Shown here one piece after another: positions 49,733-57,814 of a stretch of 64,000 bases of DNA (position 1 is its first letter; each line of letters opens with the position of its first letter). The translations under genes and the position numbers were made by a program. Source of the DNA: JBBDMC01 sp963826055. GTDB taxonomy: Bacteria > Pseudomonadota > Alphaproteobacteria > Rhizobiales > Kaistiaceae. The notes under the pieces were generated by a model, which had not been told where the DNA came from, did no database searches, and was given only the letters and a program-made list of their open reading frames with translations. The DNA lies in the NCBI GenBank assembly GCA_963826055.1, contig CAWGVO010000005.1, positions 1 to 64,000 on the forward strand, read 5' to 3'.

Positions 49733-50402
49733 CGAACGACTGACCCTTCACCGCTTCGCGGAAACCCTCGACGGCCTGATTGACGTCAGCCCAGTGCGGC
49801 AGCTCGGCGATCCGCTTCAGCCACGCATCGACATTGGGCCAGGCCTTGAATTCGCTCCGGATCGGATGGCCGCACGTGACAAGGCATGCGCCGAAGATAT
49901 CGGCGATCGTCATCGTGTCGCCGGTCAGGTACTTGTTGCCGTGGCCGAGCCAGTGGTCGTTGAGCACCTTCAGCCACTTCTCCGTCAGGCCCTTGCCCCA
50001 CTCAATGGTCTTCTGCTGGGCTTCGTCGCTCGGCCGTTTGTGGTGCGGGTAGATCTGCGGATAGACGACGTTGTAGCCGTAGTCCCGATAGAAGCCGGTG
50101 TTGAACCAGTCCATCATCTCGTTGACCCGCGCCCGCGCCTTCAGCTCCTTTGGATAGGACGGCAGGCTGAACTTGTCGGCGAGATACTTCATGATCGTGG
50201 AGCTCTCGGTGAGCACGAAGTCGCCGTCGACCAGCGTCGGCACCAGTCCGTTCGGGTTGAGCGAGATGTAAGGCTCGCTCAGGTGCTCGCCGGTGTTGAA
50301 ATCGATGATCTTTTCATCGACTGGAAGCTTGTTCTCCATGATCAGCAGGCGGATGGGCCGGCTGGTGTTGGAGACCGGGTTCATGTGAAGCTGCATCGGC
50401 AT
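49722..50402 (-). CDS. Glutathione S-transferase family protein
   Basis: 226-residue GST. ATG 50402 is chosen because GGGGAGGA lies directly upstream. N-terminal thioredoxin-fold domain: MQLHMNPVSNTSRPIRLLIM, EKIIDFNTGEHLSEPYISLN, PNGLVPTLVDGDFVLTESST with the cis-proline and Glu-Ser glutathione site. C-terminal helical domain: NEMMDWFNTGFYRDYGYNVV, GNKYLTGDTMTIADIFGACL with the N-capping box. Looks like the theta/DCMD-like GSTs. Position beside an acyl-CoA ligase and a VOC protein hints at xenobiotic or aromatic metabolism, but the substrate is unknown. Confidence 0.9.
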   Translation of the reverse strand: MPMQLHMNPVSNTSRPIRLLIMENKLPVDEKIIDFNTGEHLSEPYISLNPNGLVPTLVDGDFVLTESSTIMKYLADKFSLPSYPKELKARARVNEMMDWFNTGFYRDYGYNVVYPQIYPHHKRPSDEAQQKTIEWGKGLTEKWLKVLNDHWLGHGNKYLTGDTMTIADIFGACLVTCGHPIRSEFKAWPNVDAWLKRIAELPHWADVNQAVEGFREAVKGQSFVKM

Positions 50403-50481
50403 GTCCTCCCCATCAAGTGAGCGACCCGGATGCGGCCGGTCGTTCACGGCGCACGGTATGTCGCCTTGTTGCCATTATAGG

Positions 50482-51063
50482 TCAGTACGGATTTTTCGGC
50501 GAACGGTCCTCCGACAGGGACCGGCGCCCGCGCGCCGTCAGCGCCTCGATGGCGTCGGCGAGGTGCACCTCGGTGATGTTGTAGTCACCGCGCGCCACCC
50601 GGATCTTATGCGCCTCCAGCATCACCTCCCCGTGGGAGACACCTTCCGGCGGGAAGAACCGGTAGGACGCCAGTTCGATCAGGAAGCCGAGCGGGTCGCG
50701 AAAATAGATCGAATCCATGAACCCGCGATCCACCACGCCGCTGTTCTTGATGCCCCGCTCGCCCAGCCGCTCCACCGCTTGCGCGAACGTGGCGTGTGAC
50801 ACCGAGAAGGCGATGTGGTGGACGGCACCCACGTCCCGCGCCGTCTCCGTCGGGTCGGGTTTGCGGTCTTCCTTGGTGAAGACCGTGATCAGCCGCCCGT
50901 CGCCCGGGTCGAAATAGAGGTGGCTCTCGTTCGGCACGTCGAGGTTGGGCTGCTCGAACACGAACGGCATGCCCAGCACCCCTTCCCAGAAGTCGATCGA
51001 CGTCTGACGGTCGGCCCCGACCAGCGTGATGTGATGGACCCCCTGGGCCTGCAACTTCTGCAT
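50482..51063 (-). CDS. VOC-superfamily (glyoxalase/extradiol dioxygenase-like) protein
   Basis: 193-residue two-module VOC protein. ATG 51063 opens MQKLQAQGVHHITLVGADRQ. Metal-ligand positions are seen at the first-module histidine (GVHHITL), in SHLYFDPGDGRLITVF, GAVHHIAFSVSHATFAQAVE and in GFMDSIYFRDPLGFLIELAS with the glutamate. That pattern fits a metal-dependent VOC enzyme such as a glyoxalase or ring-cleaving dioxygenase. The C-terminal 45 residues extend past the core. Between GST and gluconokinase genes, divergent from the latter. Substrate unknown. Confidence 0.83.
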   Translation of the reverse strand: MQKLQAQGVHHITLVGADRQTSIDFWEGVLGMPFVFEQPNLDVPNESHLYFDPGDGRLITVFTKEDRKPDPTETARDVGAVHHIAFSVSHATFAQAVERLGERGIKNSGVVDRGFMDSIYFRDPLGFLIELASYRFFPPEGVSHGEVMLEAHKIRVARGDYNITEVHLADAIEALTARGRRSLSEDRSPKNPY

Positions 51064-51177
51064 GTCTCGTTCCCCGATGTCGCGGATGATCCTCGATGCC
51101 GCGGATGATCCGGCGCCGAAGATAGGGTAGAGCCGTCCGGTCGGACAGACCAGCCTGCCGCGGAGACCACCTGCGCG

Positions 51178-51717
51178 ATGCCACCGACCCGTGAGCGCCG
51201 CAATCTTTCGCCCGTCATCGTCGTCATGGGAGTGGCCGGCGCGGGCAAAACGTCGACGGGCGAACTGCTCGCCGCCAAACTCGGTGTGCCCTTTCGCGAC
51301 GCCGATGAGTTCCACTCACCCTCGAACCGCGCCAAGATGGCCGCAGGGACCCCGCTTACCAACGAGGACCGCTGGCCTTGGCTCGACGCCATAGGCCGCG
51401 CCCTCCACGACGCCGAAGGCAGTCTGGTCGTCACCTGCTCGGCCCTCAAGCGCGCCTATCGCGATCGGCTCCGCGACGACGCCGACCGGCCGGTCATCTT
51501 CGTCCATCTCGCCGGCTCCCGCGCCACCATCGCGGCGCGCATGGCGGGACGAAAGGGCCATTTCATGCCGCTGAGCCTGCTCGACAGCCAGTTCGCCACC
51601 CTGGAGCCCCCGGAACCCGACGAACAGGCGATCGGCGTTTCCATCGAACAGCCGCTCGACGACGTGGTTTCGGCGATTCTGGCCGCTCTTCCTGCCATAC
51701 AAGCCTCCGATGATTGA
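51178..51717 (+). CDS. gntK: Gluconokinase
   Basis: Phosphorylates D-gluconate to 6-phosphogluconate. 179-residue P-loop kinase with VIVVMGVAGAGKTSTGELLA (Walker A), FRDADEFHSPSNRAKMAAGT and PLTNEDRWPWLDAIGRALHD (substrate-binding D/R residues), VVTCSALKRAYRDRLRD, IFVHLAGSRATIAARMAGRK and HFMPLSLLDSQFATLEPPEP. This is the typical GntK order and length. ATG 51178. Alone; no gluconate transporter or Entner-Doudoroff genes are visible in the window. Unbroken. Confidence 0.94.
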   Translation: MPPTRERRNLSPVIVVMGVAGAGKTSTGELLAAKLGVPFRDADEFHSPSNRAKMAAGTPLTNEDRWPWLDAIGRALHDAEGSLVVTCSALKRAYRDRLRDDADRPVIFVHLAGSRATIAARMAGRKGHFMPLSLLDSQFATLEPPEPDEQAIGVSIEQPLDDVVSAILAALPAIQASDD

Positions 51718-51780
51718 CACGCCCCCTCTGTTCCCCCATCGACATGCGGCGACCGTACCCCGCGAATTGGAGTGAGCTAG

Positions 51781-53268
51781 TTGACGACCCGACTGCCCGT
51801 TTCGATCGTTTCCGCCGCCGTGGTCTTCTTCGGCCTTGCAACCGCCGCCTTCGCCCAGCGCACCGACGTCGTCATCGGCATGCAGCTCGAGCCGCCCAAC
51901 CTTGACCCGACTGCTGGTGCCGCCGGCGCCATCGACGAGGTCGTCTACGCCAACGTCTTCGAGGGCCTTACCCGCATCGGTTCCGACGGCGGCGTCCACC
52001 CCGATCTCGCGCGCTCGTGGGACATTTCGTCCGACGGCCGCGTCTACACCTTCCACCTTGCCACCGGTGTCACCTTCCACGACGGCACCGCCTTCGACGC
52101 CAGCGACGTCAAGTTCTCGCTCGATCGCGCCCGCGCCCCGGACTCCACCAACGCGCAGAAGGCGCTGTTCGAGGACATCGATTCCGTCGCGGTCGTCGAT
52201 CCCGCCACCGTTCGCGTCACCCTTGCCCATCCGCTCGGTGATTTTCTGTTCAACATGGCCTGGGGCGACGCCGTCATCGTGGCGCCGGAGAGCGCCGCCA
52301 CCAACGCCACGCACCCCGTCGGCACCGGTCCGTTCAAATTCGCCGACTGGGTCCAGGGCGATCACGTCGACCTCGTCCGCAACCCCGACTACTGGGGAAC
52401 GCCGGTCAGGCTCGAAAAGGCGACGTTCAAGTTCATCTCCGACCCGACCGCCGCCTTCGCCGCCATGGAAGCCGGCGACCTCGACGCATACCCGGTCTTT
52501 CCGGCGCCGGAGAACCTCGCCCAGTTCAAGTCCGACCCGCGTTTCGCGGTCGTCATCGGTTCGACCGAGGGTGAGACGATCATGGCCATGAACAACGGCA
52601 GGAAGCCGTTCGACGACATCCGCGTGCGCCGCGCCATGTCCTACGCGATCGACCGCCAGGCCATCATCGACGGAGCCATGTTCGGTTACGGCACCCCGAT
52701 CGGCAGCCACTTCTCGCCCGCCGATCCCGGCTACATCGACCTTACCGGTCTCTATCCGCACGACCCGGACCGGGCGCGCGCCCTGCTCGCCGATGCCGGC
52801 TACCCGAACGGCTTCAAGGTTACGCTCAAGCTGCCGCCGCCGAGCTACGCCCGCCGCGGCGGCGAGATCATCGCCGATCAGTTGAAAGCGATTGGCGTCG
52901 ATGCCCAGATCATCAACGTCGAATGGGCGCAGTGGCTCTCCGACGTCTTCAAGAACAAGGACTACGACCTCACCATCGTGTCCCACACCGAGCCGGCCGA
53001 CATCGGCATCTACGCCCGCGACGACTATTATTTCGACTACCACAGCGACGCGTTCAAGAAGATCATGGCCGACTACGAGCTGACCACCGACCCCGAGAAA
53101 CGCCTTGCCCTGCTCGGCGACGCGCAGCGGCAAATCGCCGAGGACGCGGTCAACGTCTTCCTGTTCGAACTCGCCAAGACCGGGGTCTGGAACGCCAGGC
53201 TGAAGGGCCTGTGGGCCAACGCCCCCATCCAGGCCAACGACCTGACCGGCGTTTACTGGCAGGAGTGA
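51781..53268 (+). CDS. ABC transporter solute-binding protein, family 5 (peptide/nickel/opine type)
   Basis: Periplasmic receptor of the importer encoded by the next three genes. TTG 51781 with GGAG ten bases upstream; signal peptide SIVSAAVVFFGLATAAFA ending at A-QR. Family features are GMQLEPPNLDPTAGAAGAID, VYANVFEGLTRIGSDGGVHP, LARSWDISSDGRVYTFHLAT, VTFHDGTAFDASDVKFSLDR and HPVGTGPFKFADWVQGDHVD. 495 residues, intact. Ligand class (oligopeptide, dipeptide, glutathione and others) cannot be read from sequence alone. Confidence 0.92.
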   Translation: MTTRLPVSIVSAAVVFFGLATAAFAQRTDVVIGMQLEPPNLDPTAGAAGAIDEVVYANVFEGLTRIGSDGGVHPDLARSWDISSDGRVYTFHLATGVTFHDGTAFDASDVKFSLDRARAPDSTNAQKALFEDIDSVAVVDPATVRVTLAHPLGDFLFNMAWGDAVIVAPESAATNATHPVGTGPFKFADWVQGDHVDLVRNPDYWGTPVRLEKATFKFISDPTAAFAAMEAGDLDAYPVFPAPENLAQFKSDPRFAVVIGSTEGETIMAMNNGRKPFDDIRVRRAMSYAIDRQAIIDGAMFGYGTPIGSHFSPADPGYIDLTGLYPHDPDRARALLADAGYPNGFKVTLKLPPPSYARRGGEIIADQLKAIGVDAQIINVEWAQWLSDVFKNKDYDLTIVSHTEPADIGIYARDDYYFDYHSDAFKKIMADYELTTDPEKRLALLGDAQRQIAEDAVNVFLFELAKTGVWNARLKGLWANAPIQANDLTGVYWQE

Positions 53269-53330
53269 CTGACGGTACTGCCCGGCCGGTCGGCACCCGC
53301 CGCCGCGCCTTCCGCTGAGGGCGGGGTCGC

Positions 53331-54281
53331 ATGGGATCGTTCGTCGCCAAACGCTTCGTCTCCCTGCTCGCGACGCTGATCGTCGCCTCGCTCGTCATCT
53401 TCCTGGTCATGGAGGTGCTGCCCGGCGATCCCGCCTCCTACATGCTGGGCATCAACGCCCGACCCGACACCGTCGCCGCCCTGCGCCATCAGCTCGGCCT
53501 CGACCAGCCCGTCCTCGTCCGCTACCTCGCCTGGATCGGCGGCTTCTTCACCGGCGATTTCGGCATCAGCTACACCTACCGCGTGCCGGTGGCCGAGCTG
53601 GTTCGTGATCGGCTGTGGGTGAGCCTGCCGCTCGCTGTCATGGCGCTGGCGCTGGCGATCGTCATCGGCTTCCCGGCCGGCATCCTCGCCGCGGCCCGGC
53701 GCAATCGCCCCGCCGATCTCGCCATCATGGGCCTCACCCAGCTCGGCATCGCCATACCGAACTTCTGGTTCGCCATGCTCCTGGTGCTCGCCTTCTCCAT
53801 CGGCCTGCACTGGTTTTCCGCCGGCGGCTTTCCCGGCTGGAGCGCCGGCCTCTTCGTCAGCCTGAAGGCACTGACCCTGCCGGCGGTCGCCCTCGCCCTG
53901 CCCCAGGCCGCGATCCTCGCCCGCCTCATGCGCTCCGCCCTCATCGACACCCTCGACGAGGACTACATACGCACCGCCCGCGCCAAGGGCCTGACCACCG
54001 GGCAGGCGATCCGCCGCCACGGCGTGCGCAACGCTCTCATCCCGGTGATGACGGTCATCGGCCTCCAGTTCTCCTTTCTGCTCGCCGGCGCCATCATCAT
54101 CGAGAACGTCTTCTTCCTGCCGGGCCTCGGCCGCCTCGTCTTTCAGGCCATCACCCAGCGCGACCTGATCGTGGTGAAGAGCGTCGTGCTGCTGCTGGTG
54201 GCGGCGATCGTCGTCGTCACCTTCGCCGTCGACCTCGCCTACGCGGCGATCGACCCGCGCCTGAGGCGTCGCGGCCAATGA
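53331..54281 (+). CDS. Peptide-type ABC transporter permease, DppB-like
   Basis: Inner-membrane permease with six helices. N-terminal FVAKRFVSLLATLIVASLVI and LVMEVLPGDPASYMLGINAR, the extracytoplasmic loop LRHQLGLDQPVLVRYLAWIG, and the cytoplasmic EAA loop around DTLDEDYIRTARAKGLTTGQ before the last helices ENVFFLPGLGRLVFQAI. 316 residues. ATG 53331. The stop overlaps the next permease start as ATGA (54278-54281). Confidence 0.93.
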   Translation: MGSFVAKRFVSLLATLIVASLVIFLVMEVLPGDPASYMLGINARPDTVAALRHQLGLDQPVLVRYLAWIGGFFTGDFGISYTYRVPVAELVRDRLWVSLPLAVMALALAIVIGFPAGILAAARRNRPADLAIMGLTQLGIAIPNFWFAMLLVLAFSIGLHWFSAGGFPGWSAGLFVSLKALTLPAVALALPQAAILARLMRSALIDTLDEDYIRTARAKGLTTGQAIRRHGVRNALIPVMTVIGLQFSFLLAGAIIIENVFFLPGLGRLVFQAITQRDLIVVKSVVLLLVAAIVVVTFAVDLAYAAIDPRLRRRGQ

Positions 54282-55132
54282 GCACCGGCGCTTCTGAAAT
54301 GACGCAGCCGACGCACCGCCGCGTTAATCCGAGCCTGCTCGCCGGCGGCATCGTCACCGCCGCCGTCGCCGCCGTCGCCCTCGTCGCGCTGGTGTGGACC
54401 CCGTACGACCCGACCGCCATCGTCATTGCCGACCGCCTCCAGCCGCCGTCGGCGGCCCACTGGCTCGGCACCGATCAGTTCGGCCGCGACCTCGTCTCGA
54501 TGATGATGGCCGGCGCCGTCAACTCCATTGCCGTCGCCATCGTCGCCGTCGCCATCGGCATCGCCGTCGGCGTTCCCTTCGGCCTTCTCGCCGCCGCGCG
54601 AAGTGGCTGGCTCGCCGACGCCGTCATGCGCCTGAACGACGTCGTCTTCGCCTTCCCCGCGCTCCTGCTGGCGGTCATGATCACCGCGCTCGCCGGCCCG
54701 GGCGCCCTCAACGCCATCGTCGCGATCGGCATCTTCAACATCCCGGTTTTCGCGCGTCTCACCCGCGGCGCCGCGCTGACGCAGTGGACCCTCGATTACG
54801 TGCTTGCCGCCCGTCTCGCCGGCAAGGGCGCCACCCTCATCTCGCTCGAGCACATCCTGCCCAACGTTCTCAACACGCTGGTGGTGCAGGCGACCATCCA
54901 GTTCTCGCTGGCGGTGCTGGCCGAAGCGGCGCTCTCCTACGTCGGCCTCGGCAGCCAGCCGCCGACGCCCAACTGGGGCCGCATGCTCGCCGATGCCCAG
55001 ACGCTGATCGCGTTGGCCCCCCGCCTTGCCATCGTCCCCGGCCTTGCCATCGTCGTCACGGTGGTCGGCCTCAACCTTCTCGGCGACGGCCTGCGCGACG
55101 TCCTCGATCCACGGCTGAGGAGGGCGCGGTAG
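54278..55132 (+). CDS. Peptide-type ABC transporter permease, DppC-like
   Basis: Partner permease. ATG 54278 overlapping the DppB-like stop; N-terminal helix SLLAGGIVTAAVAAVALVAL, then the DppC signature HWLGTDQFGRDLVSMMMAGA. The EAA-type loop is VLAARLAGKGATLISLEHIL, followed by LAEAALSYVGLGSQPPTPNW, GLNLLGDGLRDVLDPRLRR and the stop. 284 residues, intact. The ATPase gene begins two bases after the stop. Confidence 0.93.
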   Translation: MSTGASEMTQPTHRRVNPSLLAGGIVTAAVAAVALVALVWTPYDPTAIVIADRLQPPSAAHWLGTDQFGRDLVSMMMAGAVNSIAVAIVAVAIGIAVGVPFGLLAAARSGWLADAVMRLNDVVFAFPALLLAVMITALAGPGALNAIVAIGIFNIPVFARLTRGAALTQWTLDYVLAARLAGKGATLISLEHILPNVLNTLVVQATIQFSLAVLAEAALSYVGLGSQPPTPNWGRMLADAQTLIALAPRLAIVPGLAIVVTVVGLNLLGDGLRDVLDPRLRRAR

Positions 55133-55134
55133 CG

Positions 55135-56757
55135 ATGCCCCTCCTTGAAGTCGACAACCTCGCCGTCACCATCGGCTCGACCCCGATCCTTAGGGACGTC
55201 TCGCTCCGTCTTGAGGCCGGCGAAGTCCTTGGCCTCGTCGGCGAATCGGGCGCCGGCAAGACCATGACGGCCCTGTCGATCATGCGCCTCCTGCCCCGTC
55301 GCGCCGCCGTCCGCGGCCGCATCGCCCTTGCCGGCGAGGATCTCCTCGCCCTCGACGAACGCACCATGTGCGACCGTCGCGGCCGCACCCTCGCCATGGT
55401 CTTCCAGGAGCCGATGAGCGCCCTTAACCCGGTCAAGACCATCGGCCGGCAGGTCGCCGAGGCCGTCACGATCCACCGGCGTGTCGGTCGTCGCGAGGCC
55501 GATGACCTCGCCCGCCAGGCGCTCGAGCACGTCGGCCTCGATGCCTCCCGCGTCCCCTTCGACCGCTATCCGCACGAGCTTTCCGGCGGCCAGCGCCAGC
55601 GCGTCGTCATCGCCATGGCGGTCGCGCTGAAGCCGCGCCTCATCGTCGCCGACGAGCCGACGAGCGCTCTCGACGTCACCACCCAGGCGCGCATCCTCGA
55701 TCTCCTCCGCCGCCTGATGGAAGAAGACGGCACCAGCCTCGTCCTCATTTCGCACGACCTCGCCACCGTCGCGTCGGTGGCCGACCGCGTCGCCATCATG
55801 AAGGACGGCACCGTGGTCGAGGCCGGCGAGACGGCGACGCTCTTTTCGGCCATGCGCCATCCCTATTCGAAAATGCTGCTCGCCGCCGCGACCTACCACG
55901 CGCGCCGCCGGCCGCGTCCGCTGGCGGCAGACGAATCGGCGCCGATCCTCGTCGTACGCGACATTGTGCGCGAGTATCCGCTTCCCCGGCGCTCGCCGTT
56001 CCGCCCCGCCCCGACCCTTCGCGCCGTCGACCATGTCGGCTTCACCATCCGCCGCGGCGAGAGCCTCGGTCTGGTCGGCGAATCGGGCAGTGGCAAGTCG
56101 ACGCTCGCCCGTGTCGTCCTCGCCCTCGATCGGCCGCTTCAGGGCACCGTCGTCCTCGACGGCGCTGACTTTCTCACCAGCCGAGGCCGGCACCTGCTCG
56201 ATCTCCGTCGCCATATCCAGGCGGTGTTCCAGGATCCCTACGGCAGCTTCGACCCGCGCCGCAGGGTTGCCGACCTCGTCGCCGAACCGCTGTACCTTGA
56301 CGTCACGCGGCCGGACGCAGCCGAGCGCCGCAAGCGCGTCGATGCCGCGCTTGCCGCCGTGCACCTCGAGGCCGCCGACGGCAACAAGTACCCGCACGAG
56401 TTCTCGGGCGGTCAGCGCCAGCGTCTGGCCATCGCCCGCGCCCTCATCACCAATCCTTCTCTGATCGTCCTCGACGAGGCGGTCTCCGCCCTCGATGTCT
56501 CGATCCGCGCGAGGATTCTCGATCTCCTCGCCGACCTCAACGACCGCCTCGGCGTCTCCTACCTGTTCATCTCGCACGATCTGGCGACCGTGCGCGCCGT
56601 TACCGACCGCGTTCTCGTCATGCAGGAGGGCAGGATCGTCGAGGAAGGCGAGACCGAACGCGTCTTCGCCAACCCGCGCCATCCGTACACCGCGGCGCTT
56701 CTCGCCGCCACGCCCGACCTCGAACGGGCGCTGGCCACCCGGCGCGCCGGAGTCTGA
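55135..56757 (+). CDS. ABC transporter ATPase, two nucleotide-binding domains in one chain (DppD-DppF fusion type)
   Basis: 540-residue fused ATPase. NBD1: Walker A GLVGESGAGKTMTALS, Q-loop VFQEPMSALNPV, signature HELSGGQRQRVVIAMA, Walker B LIVADEPTSALDV, H-loop LISHDLATVASVADRVAI. NBD2 (from about residue 275): GLVGESGSGKSTLARVVLAL, VFQDPYGSFDPRRRV, HEFSGGQRQRLAIARA, LIVLDEAVSALDVSIRARIL, FISHDLATVRAVTDRVLVMQ. All catalytic residues are present in both halves except that NBD2 Walker B reads DEAV rather than DEPT, which keeps the catalytic Glu. Completes the SBP-permease-permease-ATPase operon. Confidence 0.93.
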   Translation: MPLLEVDNLAVTIGSTPILRDVSLRLEAGEVLGLVGESGAGKTMTALSIMRLLPRRAAVRGRIALAGEDLLALDERTMCDRRGRTLAMVFQEPMSALNPVKTIGRQVAEAVTIHRRVGRREADDLARQALEHVGLDASRVPFDRYPHELSGGQRQRVVIAMAVALKPRLIVADEPTSALDVTTQARILDLLRRLMEEDGTSLVLISHDLATVASVADRVAIMKDGTVVEAGETATLFSAMRHPYSKMLLAAATYHARRRPRPLAADESAPILVVRDIVREYPLPRRSPFRPAPTLRAVDHVGFTIRRGESLGLVGESGSGKSTLARVVLALDRPLQGTVVLDGADFLTSRGRHLLDLRRHIQAVFQDPYGSFDPRRRVADLVAEPLYLDVTRPDAAERRKRVDAALAAVHLEAADGNKYPHEFSGGQRQRLAIARALITNPSLIVLDEAVSALDVSIRARILDLLADLNDRLGVSYLFISHDLATVRAVTDRVLVMQEGRIVEEGETERVFANPRHPYTAALLAATPDLERALATRRAGV

Positions 56758-56848
56758 CTGCGCAAACCGGCAACGTGCGGCCTTCGGTTTGACAACCGCC
56801 GGGCCGGCAGTGAAGGTGGGACAATCACAACCGACAGGGGGAACACCC

Positions 56849-57808
56849 ATGAAGCCCAGTATGTTCGCAATCGCCGCTGGCCTGACCCTTGCCGTGACGG
56901 GCACGAGCCACGCCCAGACCGTCGGCATGGCGACTTCCGGTCCCGGTTCGCTGTTCAACAACATCGGCTCCGCCATCGCCAAGGTGGCAAACGACGCCGG
57001 GCTCAACACCACCATTCAGGCGGCCACCAGCCCGAACCAGTACCTGTTCGTCGTCAACGGCGGCGATATCGAGTTTGGCGTCTGCAATCTGCAGGAGTTC
57101 AACTACGCGCTCGAAGGCAAGGAATGGTTCGACGGCAAGACCAATCCGAACCTCAGGGTGGTCGCCATGATCATGCCGCTGGTCGAGGCGATTTTCGTGC
57201 GCAAGGATTCCGACATCATGTCGATCGCCGACCTCAAGGGCAAACGGATGACCGACGGCTTCACCGCCCAGAACACCATCCTGCCGCAGCTCGACGCGAT
57301 TTACGCCACGGCCGGCCTGACACGGTCCGACATGAAGTCGGTGCAGGTCGCAAGCGTTGTCGCGGGCGCCGATGCCTTCGTCGCCGGCGAGGCTGACGGC
57401 TTCATCTTCGCCCATGGCGCCGGCAAGGTGCGAGAGGCCGATGCCGCCGTCGGCGGTCTGCGGGCCCTGCCGATCGAGAACACGCCCGCCGCCGTCGCCG
57501 CCATCAAGGAGCACTGGCCGGTCGGCTATCTCGTCGACGTCAAGCCCGGCCCCGCCTCACCTGGCGTGCTTGCCGAGGCTTCGTTCATCGCCTACCCGCA
57601 GATCGTCTTCACCAACAAGGACGTCTCCGACGACCTCGTCTACCAGATGACCAAGATCATCCACGACGGCAAGGCGGGGCTCGCCGCGACCTTCGCCCCG
57701 TTCAATCCGTTCAATCCCGACAAGGACATGGTGGGCGACACCGCACCGGGTCAGTATCACCCCGGCGCCATCAAGTACTACAAGGAGATCGGCCTCTGGA
57801 AAGAGTAG
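56849..57808 (+). CDS. TAXI-family TRAP transporter solute-binding protein
   Basis: 319-residue periplasmic receptor. ATG 56849 behind AGGGGGAA; signal peptide MFAIAAGLTLAVTGTSHA ending before QTVG. TAXI-type features are GMATSGPGSLFNNIGSAIAK, TTIQAATSPNQYLFVVNGGD, IEFGVCNLQEFNYALEGKEW, LRVVAMIMPLVEAIFVRKDS, MSIADLKGKRMTDGFTAQNT and GALA-like GEADGFIFAHGAGKVREAD. Serves the fused TRAP permease that begins six bases after its stop. Ligand is likely a carboxylate, by family. Confidence 0.9.
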   Translation: MKPSMFAIAAGLTLAVTGTSHAQTVGMATSGPGSLFNNIGSAIAKVANDAGLNTTIQAATSPNQYLFVVNGGDIEFGVCNLQEFNYALEGKEWFDGKTNPNLRVVAMIMPLVEAIFVRKDSDIMSIADLKGKRMTDGFTAQNTILPQLDAIYATAGLTRSDMKSVQVASVVAGADAFVAGEADGFIFAHGAGKVREADAAVGGLRALPIENTPAAVAAIKEHWPVGYLVDVKPGPASPGVLAEASFIAYPQIVFTNKDVSDDLVYQMTKIIHDGKAGLAATFAPFNPFNPDKDMVGDTAPGQYHPGAIKYYKEIGLWKE

Positions 57809-57814
57809 CCGTTT